Source of the DNA: CAYVZU01 sp964455935
GTDB lineage: Bacteria; Fibrobacterota; CAYVZU01
DNA length: 5,289 nt
Assembly: GCA_964455935.1 (NCBI GenBank)
Contig: CAYVZU010000175.1
Location: 1-5,289 of the forward strand
Direction of reading: 5' to 3'
Shown here: in pieces, positions 1-4,049 of the stretch
Numbering within the stretch: position 1 is the first letter of the stretch
How the letters are laid out: each line of letters begins with the position of its first letter
The notes under the pieces: model-generated
What the model was told of the DNA's origin: nothing
What the model saw: the letters and a program-made list of their open reading frames with translations, nothing else
Databases searched by the model: none
Made by a program: the position numbers and the translations under genes

Positions 1-63
1 GATAAGCAACCGCAACTTGAGCCGCGGATTCTGATTGAGGATGCGGGCAAGTCGTACGGCTGA
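1..63 (+). pseudogene. N-terminal remnant of a Mod-like (type III R-M) DNA methyltransferase, cut by the left edge
   Basis: Frame 1 reads DKQPQLEPRILIEDAGKSYG and then TGA at 61-63. This matches my recollection of the conserved leader of Mod-type adenine methyltransferases (LELTWIGK...LEPRILIED...KSYG), which normally continues directly into the FGDNLLAL and DPPYNTG catalytic region. Here the frame stops exactly where that continuation should begin, so no methyltransferase domain can be made from it. The 5' end lies outside the window. A related leader recurs at 567-660, with the LEPRIL core shared and the codons diverged, so the two are probably remnants of paralogous genes rather than a recent duplication. 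The family call rests on about 20 residues and is moderate; the early stop is seen directly. Confidence 0.55.
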
Positions 64-289
64 TCATAGTACCTTATCCGTCCGGAACCGCTATAAAAAA
101 CAAGAAGATTTTTTAACTACGAAATACGCGAAACTCGCGAAAGAGGACAGAGATCAGGTTGTTTAGGAATCAAATCCGATTTTCACTCCTATTTTCGCGC
201 TTTTCGCGTGTTTTGTAGTTTCAATCTTTATTCGTGGTTGATTTTCTTGGGTTGTGGGCGTTAACCCGCTTTGGAGGAGACAATGCGCG
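64..289. other. AT-rich intergenic region with an inverted repeat
   Basis: No supported gene lies here. The stretch holds an A6/T6 pair (95-100 and 109-114) directly before the left arm of a long inverted repeat (115-220), and a short GGGTT/AACCC dyad (249-253 and 263-267). A strong Shine-Dalgarno-like GGAGGAG lies at 273-279, just upstream of the tiny ORFs that follow. Base composition is clearly more AT-rich than in the genes. I found no promoter with two convincing boxes. Confidence 0.6.
115..220. repeat. 28-nt imperfect inverted repeat (ACGCGAAA/CGCGAAA type)
   Basis: The left arm at 115-142 starts AACTACGAAATACGCGAAA. The right arm at 193-220 is its reverse complement with 4 mismatches in 28 positions (AACTACAAAACACGCGAAA on the minus strand). 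A 50-nt spacer separates them. Within each arm the unit CGCGAAA occurs twice, 10 nt apart, so the element is both internally repeated and palindromic. A further partial copy (TTCGTGGTT, 231-239) follows the right arm. Similar intergenic repeats occur in PVC-group and other environmental genomes. It could be a miniature mobile repeat or a hairpin in RNA read from either strand; nothing here decides between these. Confidence 0.7.
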
Positions 290-391
290 ATGAGATCGGA
301 TAATTCGTCAATGAAAACCGGAATTTTGGGTGAGCCGCTCCGGATAATCAACCGACTTCTTGAAAAGAAAGAAATGGAAGCGGTACAATGA
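290..391 (+). CDS. tiny ORF (33 aa), possible leader or gene remnant
   Basis: ATG at 290 opens a 33-codon frame that includes MKTGILGEPLRIINRLLEKK and ends EMEAVQ. The stop TGA (389-391) overlaps the ATG of the next ORF as ATGA. A strong GGAGGAG lies at 273-279. A second ATG at 283 is better spaced from it but yields only six codons (MRDEIG), and an internal ATG at 311 is also possible. The tight overlap with the next frame is the main argument for real translation. The peptide has a charged amphipathic helix-like C-terminus and no recognisable domain. It may be the 3' end of a decayed gene; I do not recognise it. Confidence 0.3.
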   Translation: MRSDNSSMKTGILGEPLRIINRLLEKKEMEAVQ

Positions 392-567
392 AGGTTGATT
401 CAATCGGTGAAACCAAACAACGCGTTCGGCGGCGGCTGGCGTCCCTGCCTTTCGCCCGGAAACTGGATGCGCTGATTTGCCTCCAGCAGACCGCCCGTGA
501 TATGACCCGGGCCTCCGGGAGGCCATTCGGCGGCGTTGTCTGGCCAGTCAGGCGGAACCAACGATAA
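388..567 (+). CDS. small basic protein of unknown function (59 aa)
   Basis: This 59-codon ORF starts MKVDSIGETKQRVRRRLASL, is rich in arginine in its first half and ends RPFGGVVWPVRRNQR. The start is supported by GGAAG at 376-380, seven bases before the ATG, and by an ATGA overlap with the preceding tiny ORF. Its stop overlaps the next start as TAATG (565-569), so it sits at the head of the mod operon and is probably translationally coupled to it. Small proteins with an RRRLASLPF...KL pattern seem familiar to me from beside defence or toxin-antitoxin genes, but I cannot name a family. No membrane segment or metal-binding motif is visible. A role as an operon-encoded regulator is only a guess. 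Confidence 0.5.
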   Translation: MKVDSIGETKQRVRRRLASLPFARKLDALICLQQTARDMTRASGRPFGGVVWPVRRNQR

Positions 568-766
568 TGGCGAACCATAAACAAAAACTCGAACTGACTT
601 GGATTGGGAAGGACGTGCGGCCGAGGCTGGAGCCGCGCATCCTGCTCGAAGACCGGAAAGGTCGTATCACGCCCAGCGGGAACGGCTCATTGCTGAGATC
701 GAAGCCAAACTCCAACAGCGGACTTCTCTAAAAAAGTTATCTGCGTTACGTGGGTACCTGACATGA
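567..766 (+). pseudogene. Internally deleted and frameshifted Mod-like DNA methyltransferase
   Basis: From ATG 567 the frame reads MANHKQKLELTWIGKDVRPR and LEPRILLED. This leader matches type III Mod adenine methyltransferases as I recall them. At about 653-655 the sense passes to the -1 frame, which reads PERSYHA, the usual continuation, then QRERLIAEIEAKLQQRT and ends LSALRGYLT at TGA 764-766. The tail looks like the end of the same kind of gene, although that part is less certain. The whole catalytic core (FxGxG-like and DPPY motifs) is absent; intact Mod proteins are several hundred residues. GACCGG where GACCCGG is expected suggests loss of one C. Adding it back gives an exact 66-codon frame ending in the ATGA overlap with the next gene. 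As it stands, the start frame ends at TAA 729-731 after 54 codons. It cannot methylate DNA. Confidence 0.65.
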
Positions 767-2244
767 GGCCGAAATCCACATTCAAACTTCGGGAGGTTGC
801 CGACCTGGTGAAACAGGGCGAAGGGCCTACTTTGGAGTTCAAGCGCTCCTCGGGCGAACTCAAGGAAGGAATGCAGACGCTCTGCGCCTTCCTGAACGGT
901 TCGGGCGGGACAGTGCTCTTTGGCATTCGGCCTAACGGGACAATCGAAGGGCAGGATGTCACCGACCAGACGCTCCGTGACGTTGCGCAGGCATCTGACC
1001 GCTTTGAGCCTCCCGCCCACATCGCGATCCACCGTGTCAAGGTTAAGGCGGGGCGCGAGGTCATCACCGCGGCGGTTGAAGATGGGCGGGACCTGCGGCC
1101 TTTTGCTTATGAAGGTCACGCCTACGAGCGCGTAAGCAGCACGACGCGCCGGATGCCGCAGGCCAAATACGAACGTCTTCTCGTGGAGCGCGGCCACGCC
1201 AAGCGTCGTTGGGAAAACCTTCCCGCCGATGGACTGACCCTGAAAGACCTGGACCGCAAGGAGATTCTGCGAACGCGCGAACTGGCTATCCAGCAGCATC
1301 GCGTATCGCCGGATACGAGCCGCGACATCGGCGAGATTCTCGACAGACTGGGATTGCGGGCGGCGGGCGTTCTTACGCAGGCCGCGCAAGTGCTGTACGG
1401 AAAGAAATTCCTCCCGGAATATACTCAATGCCTCATCAAAATGGGGCGCTTCCGGGGCACCGAGATCATCGGCGAGATTGTAGACAACCGGCAGGAGCAC
1501 ATGAATGCCTTCGCCATGGTGCGCGAGGGGATGGCGTTCCTGGAGAGGACCATGCCGCTTGGCGCGCGATTCCCCACGGGCCAGATCTTCCGTGAGGATC
1601 GTTTCCCAGTTCCATTGGATGCTCTCCGGGAAATCCTCCTCAACGCCGTCATGCACCGCGACTACTCCCATTACTCCGGCTATGTTGCCATCGTGGTCTT
1701 TGACGATCGGATCGAGATTCGGAGCTACGGGCGTCTTCCCACCGGTATCACGGTGGAACAGCTTTCAGGGCGGCACGACTCGAAACCGGTCAATCCCTTG
1801 ATTGCCGGAGCGTTTCACCGGACCGGCGCGGTAGAGGTTTGGGGGCGCGGCACAAACCGGGTGATTGCCATGTGCAAGAAGCACGGCGCGATCCCGCCGG
1901 TGTTCGAGGATCGCCAGGGATTCTTGATCGTGACATTCAAGGCGCAGATGGTCGCCGAAGGTGCCGTGGCGATTGCAGGGGCCCAGTCAGAGGCCCAGTC
2001 GGGGGCCCAGTCGGGGGCCCAGTCGATTAGAATTATGAATGCTTTGTCGCGGGGCGCCCTTTCCGCCCGCGCACTGGCGGATGCGCTTGGGATGCGCAGC
2101 AAGACCGGCGCACTGAAACGGTCACTCAGCGTGATGCTGTCTGAATCTATGATCGAATATACGCTGCCCGACAAGCCCAACAGCCGGTTGCAGAAGTACC
2201 GCCTGACGAAGGCCGGGAAGCGAATGTTGGAGAAATCGAAATGA
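763..2244 (+). CDS. AlbA_2 domain / GHKL-ATPase putative DNA-binding regulator
   Basis: This 493-residue protein has the usual three-part plan of the AlbA_2-ATPase family. The AlbA_2 (Schlafen-like) domain spans roughly residues 17-130 and shows GEGPTLEFKRS and GGTVLFGI. A GHKL-type ATPase C-terminal region (about 270-395) has ALREILLNAVMHRDYS with E290 and N294 in the N-box position, then GAVEVWGRGTNR (356-366). A winged-helix segment (about 422-493) ends the protein. A low-complexity GAQS/EAQS linker (406-421) joins the ATPase and winged helix. The start is set by the ATGA overlap with the mod tail; no strong ribosome site precedes it, which fits translational coupling. The end overlaps the DUF2130 stub as ATGA. 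Family members are usually annotated as transcriptional regulators or ATP-dependent helicase-like proteins. They recur as accessory genes in restriction-modification and defence islands, but their biochemical role is poorly known. The gene looks intact. Confidence 0.9.
   Translation: MRPKSTFKLREVADLVKQGEGPTLEFKRSSGELKEGMQTLCAFLNGSGGTVLFGIRPNGTIEGQDVTDQTLRDVAQASDRFEPPAHIAIHRVKVKAGREVITAAVEDGRDLRPFAYEGHAYERVSSTTRRMPQAKYERLLVERGHAKRRWENLPADGLTLKDLDRKEILRTRELAIQQHRVSPDTSRDIGEILDRLGLRAAGVLTQAAQVLYGKKFLPEYTQCLIKMGRFRGTEIIGEIVDNRQEHMNAFAMVREGMAFLERTMPLGARFPTGQIFREDRFPVPLDALREILLNAVMHRDYSHYSGYVAIVVFDDRIEIRSYGRLPTGITVEQLSGRHDSKPVNPLIAGAFHRTGAVEVWGRGTNRVIAMCKKHGAIPPVFEDRQGFLIVTFKAQMVAEGAVAIAGAQSEAQSGAQSGAQSIRIMNALSRGALSARALADALGMRSKTGALKRSLSVMLSESMIEYTLPDKPNSRLQKYRLTKAGKRMLEKSK
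1978..2025 (+). repeat. Four in-frame 12-bp tandem repeats coding GAQS/EAQS
   Basis: Four consecutive 12-base units of the form GGGGCCCAGTCG encode GAQS, EAQS, GAQS and GAQS (residues 406-421). The second unit begins with GAG, giving E in place of G. Because the unit is a multiple of three, copy-number change would lengthen or shorten the linker without a frameshift. It lies exactly between the GHKL region and the C-terminal winged helix. Similar AQ- or TPQV-type repeats are common at this position in relatives, so the linker length is probably variable between strains. Confidence 0.85.
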
Positions 2245-2441
2245 GCGCCACCGAACCCACCATCATTTGCCCGAAGTGCAAGACCGAGATCAAATTGACC
2301 GAATCTCTGGCCGCTCCGCTCGTCGAGTCCATCCGTCGCGACTATGAGGAACGCCTTGCGCGAAAGGACGCCGACATGGCCAAGCGCGCGACCGCTCTGC
2401 GGCTTAAGATTTCTCTTGTCGCTCTTGGCGTGATATGGTAA
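2241..2441 (+). pseudogene. DUF2130 protein, N-terminal stub
   Basis: ATG 2241 overlaps the previous stop as ATGA and is preceded by GGAG at 2229-2232, so it is the genuine start. The frame gives 66 residues: a CPKC half zinc-ribbon (residues 10-13, IICPKCKTEIKLTES) and a charged helix (about 28-54, DYEERLARKDADMAKR) that begins the coiled coil of DUF2130 proteins. After about residue 54 (near base 2400) the sequence leaves the family and reads into the promoter region of the toxin-antitoxin module, ending at TAA. Intact DUF2130 proteins are roughly 400 residues. The matching C-terminal end lies at 3912-4049. The short peptide may still be made but lacks the conserved core. Confidence 0.75.
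2431..2439 (+). promoter_or_regulatory. Candidate extended -10 promoter of the toxin-antitoxin module
   Basis: TG-A-TATGGT fits an extended -10 element (TGnTATAAT, four of six hexamer bases). A weak T-rich -35 (TTCTCT, 2411-2416) lies 17 bases upstream of the hexamer. It sits at the end of the DUF2130 stub, and the last three bases overlap the first operator half-site. Transcription would begin near 2446, about 25 bases before the toxin start. Predicted by eye only. Confidence 0.4.
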
Positions 2442-2462
2442 AACAATTTACCCAATAGGTAA
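2437..2462. promoter_or_regulatory. Candidate HigA operator: three GGTAA half-sites
   Basis: GGTAAA (2437-2442), ACAA, TTTACC (2447-2452) is a perfect 6-bp palindrome. It is followed by CAATA and a further GGTAA (2458-2462), which makes a second palindrome with the shared middle arm. Half-site starts are spaced 10-11 bases apart, about one helical turn, as expected for side-by-side binding of a HigA-type helix-turn-helix dimer. The first half-site overlaps the -10 hexamer, and the third overlaps the purine-rich AGGTAA that probably serves as ribosome site for the toxin ATG at 2471. The position strongly suggests autorepression by the downstream antitoxin; that is inference. Confidence 0.6.
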
Positions 2463-2470
2463 CTGGTTTC

Positions 2471-2803
2471 ATGGACATTACCTTTAAGACCGCGAAGATG
2501 GAAAAAGTTTTCAACTCGGAACGGGAACTTCAGCGCGAGTACGGCAAACAGGCGGAGGTCATCAAACGACGGATGGCCGTTCTACGGGCGGCGTTAACAT
2601 TAGATCAAGTCTCTCACCTGCCGCCGGAACGTTGTCATGAGCTTCAGCCACTTGGAAACGGGATCTACGCGGTTGATCTGAAGCATCCATGGCGTCTCGT
2701 CTTTGCCGTGGCCGATGATCAGGTCTCGCGGAAAGAAGACGGCGGAGTGGATAAGACAAAAGTAACAACCATCGAAATTCGAGCCGTGGAGGATTACCAC
2801 TGA
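2471..2803 (+). CDS. HigB-like toxin (RelE/ParE superfamily)
   Basis: This 110-residue protein has the size and layout of HigB-like toxins. An N-terminal helical part contains FNSERELQREYGKQ (residues 15-28). A second helix and loop are followed by the YAVDLKHPWRLVFAV strands, and the protein ends VTTIEIRAVEDYH. In this superfamily such proteins are mostly ribosome-dependent mRNA endonucleases; residues in the HPWR strand region would be near the active site, but I cannot assign catalytic residues with certainty. The start follows AGGTAA by eight bases. The stop overlaps the antitoxin start as TGATG, giving the toxin-first order of HigBA modules and tight coupling. Expression is probably controlled by the operator just upstream. 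The gene looks complete. Confidence 0.8.
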   Translation: MDITFKTAKMEKVFNSERELQREYGKQAEVIKRRMAVLRAALTLDQVSHLPPERCHELQPLGNGIYAVDLKHPWRLVFAVADDQVSRKEDGGVDKTKVTTIEIRAVEDYH

Positions 2804-3906
2804 TGAGCACTCAAAACCAATTCATGCCGGACTATGCTGTACACCCGGGCGAGATTCTTGAAGAGACGCTGAACGCGCGTGGATTGACGAAGAAGAATAC
2901 CGCGAGCCGATGCGGCATATCGGCTAAACATTTGAACCAGATCCTCCACGGGAAGGCGCCGGTTATGCCGGAACTGGCAATTAGTCTGGAACGCGTGCTG
3001 GGAGTCGCGGCAGATGTCTGGACGAACCTGCAGTGCCAGTATGATTTGCATCACGCCCGCGCGGGGGCCTCTCACGAGACCGATGGCGCCTACGCATGGG
3101 CACGGCGCTTCCCTCTGGCCGTGATGGTCAAGCGCGGCTGGATTCCAAAACAGATCAAACAGAATGACTATGCCGTTGCCCTGTTGCGTTTCTTTGGTAT
3201 AGCGCATATGGATGCATGGGACAGTTGGTTCAAAGGCATGCAAATCGCCTACCGCAAGTCGTCTTCTTTCCAAAGTCAGCCCGAATCGGTCGCGGCCTGG
3301 TTGCGAAAAGGAGAGATCATGGCCCAGGAGGTCGTTTGCCAGCCCTTTGAGTCAGCGCGGTTCAGGACGGCGCTGGACGAGATCCGCAAACTGACATTGA
3401 AATCCCCGAGAGAGTTTGACCGCGCAATAAAGAGACTGTGTTCCGACGCAGGGGTAGCATTGGTGCTTTTGTCGGAGCTTCCAAAAACGCGACTAAGCGG
3501 GGCAACGCGATGGCTGAGCAAAGACAAGGCTCTGATCATGCTCAGCTTGCGGCACAAAACCAACGACCATTTTTGGTTCTCTTTCTTTCATGAGGCCGGG
3601 CACATTCTTCTCCATGGCAAAAAAATGCTTTTCCTGGACGATGTGAAACAGACCGAATCTGAGCTGGAGGCAGCGGCAAACCAGTTCGCAGCCGGCATGT
3701 TGATTGCCGAGAAGGACTATCGGGGCTTTGTCGCGAGCAGCCAATTGCCGACAAGAGCGGACATCTCGGCATTCGCCCGCCGGGTTGGCATCGCCCCGGG
3801 CATCGCCGTCGGTCGCCTGCAACACGACAAAGTCATAGGTTTCGCCGCGATGAATGAACTGAAGGAGCATTACGAACTGAGCGATACACCTCCAGTTCAG
3901 CCATAG
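2803..3906 (+). CDS. HigA-like antitoxin fused to ImmA/IrrE-type metalloprotease
   Basis: This 367-residue protein joins two functions. Residues about 12-70 form a HigA/VapI helix-turn-helix (YAVHPGEILEETL, then SAKHLNQILHGKAPV), expected to bind the operator and the toxin. Residues about 215-345 form an ImmA/IrrE (DUF955) metallopeptidase domain with the zinc motif HEAGHILLH (H263, E264, H267); E287 or E289 before AAANQFA is the likely third ligand region. A helical linker lies between. ImmA-type proteases are known to cleave cognate repressors, so the fusion could couple self-regulation or antitoxin turnover to a signal. GGAGG at 2788-2792 precedes the start, which overlaps the toxin stop by one base. 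The gene is complete, with all motifs present. Its stop lies within 20 bases of the DUF2130 C-terminal stub and no terminator is visible. Confidence 0.88.
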   Translation: MSTQNQFMPDYAVHPGEILEETLNARGLTKKNTASRCGISAKHLNQILHGKAPVMPELAISLERVLGVAADVWTNLQCQYDLHHARAGASHETDGAYAWARRFPLAVMVKRGWIPKQIKQNDYAVALLRFFGIAHMDAWDSWFKGMQIAYRKSSSFQSQPESVAAWLRKGEIMAQEVVCQPFESARFRTALDEIRKLTLKSPREFDRAIKRLCSDAGVALVLLSELPKTRLSGATRWLSKDKALIMLSLRHKTNDHFWFSFFHEAGHILLHGKKMLFLDDVKQTESELEAAANQFAAGMLIAEKDYRGFVASSQLPTRADISAFARRVGIAPGIAVGRLQHDKVIGFAAMNELKEHYELSDTPPVQP

Positions 3907-3911
3907 CGTAG

Positions 3912-4049
3912 AAGGTCATCATAAAGCAATGGGCAGAGCGGGTAATGCAAGCCACCGTCGGCATGTATGGCGATATGCAGGGAATCGCCGGCAAGACCTT
4001 GCAGGAGATCGAGGGGTTAGAGATGAAGGCATTGGAGGCTCATACGTGA
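3912..4049 (+). pseudogene. DUF2130 protein, C-terminal stub
   Basis: The open frame after TAG 3909-3911 reads KQWAERVMQATVGMYGDMQG from 3924 and continues IAGKTLQEIEGLEMKALEAHT to TGA 4047-4049. The TVGMYGDMQGIAG block and the following EIEGLE tail are characteristic of the end of DUF2130 proteins. The frame is in the same operon position as the N-terminal stub at 2241, so both are most simply the two ends of one gene whose ~330-residue middle is gone. There is no credible start; an internal ATG at 3945 lacks a ribosome site. Relatives that I recall have a few more residues between KQWA and RVMQ, so a small second deletion is possible. The stop overlaps the next start as GTGA. Confidence 0.72.
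4034..4038 (+). promoter_or_regulatory. Ribosome binding site deciding the GTG start of the PHP-ATPase
   Basis: GGAGG lies seven bases before GTG 4046. It fixes the unusual GTG start ahead of later in-frame candidates, and the N-terminal residues it adds (including W11 and the DPHIHAP motif) are conserved in the family. The site lies inside the DUF2130 tail. Confidence 0.75.

Noticed and set aside
95..114. Rho-independent terminator from the A6/T6 pair
   Set aside because: The potential stem is A-T only with no GC-rich part, so a functional terminator is not supported.
297..348. CGGATAAT direct repeats (297-304 and 341-348) as promoter -10 boxes
   Set aside because: Neither copy has a credible -35 at suitable spacing, and both fall inside the tiny ORF.
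163..351. Minus-strand 62-codon frame with DELSDLIAHC, faintly like the start of GxxExxY proteins
   Set aside because: The resemblance covers about ten residues, the later GPG and E-x-x-Y motifs are absent, it runs through the inverted repeat, and the plus-strand ORFs here have better start signals.
667..1671. Long minus-strand open frame (334 codons) opposite the AlbA_2 gene
   Set aside because: It lies antisense to a well-supported coding gene, has no recognisable domain, and reads as the low-stop shadow expected in GC-rich codons.
1978..2025. CRISPR-like array
   Set aside because: The 12-bp units are directly adjacent without spacers and encode an in-frame peptide linker.
2794..3273. Minus-strand frame of 159 codons under the antitoxin gene
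   Set aside because: It is antisense to the HigA/ImmA coding sequence, with no domain or ribosome site.
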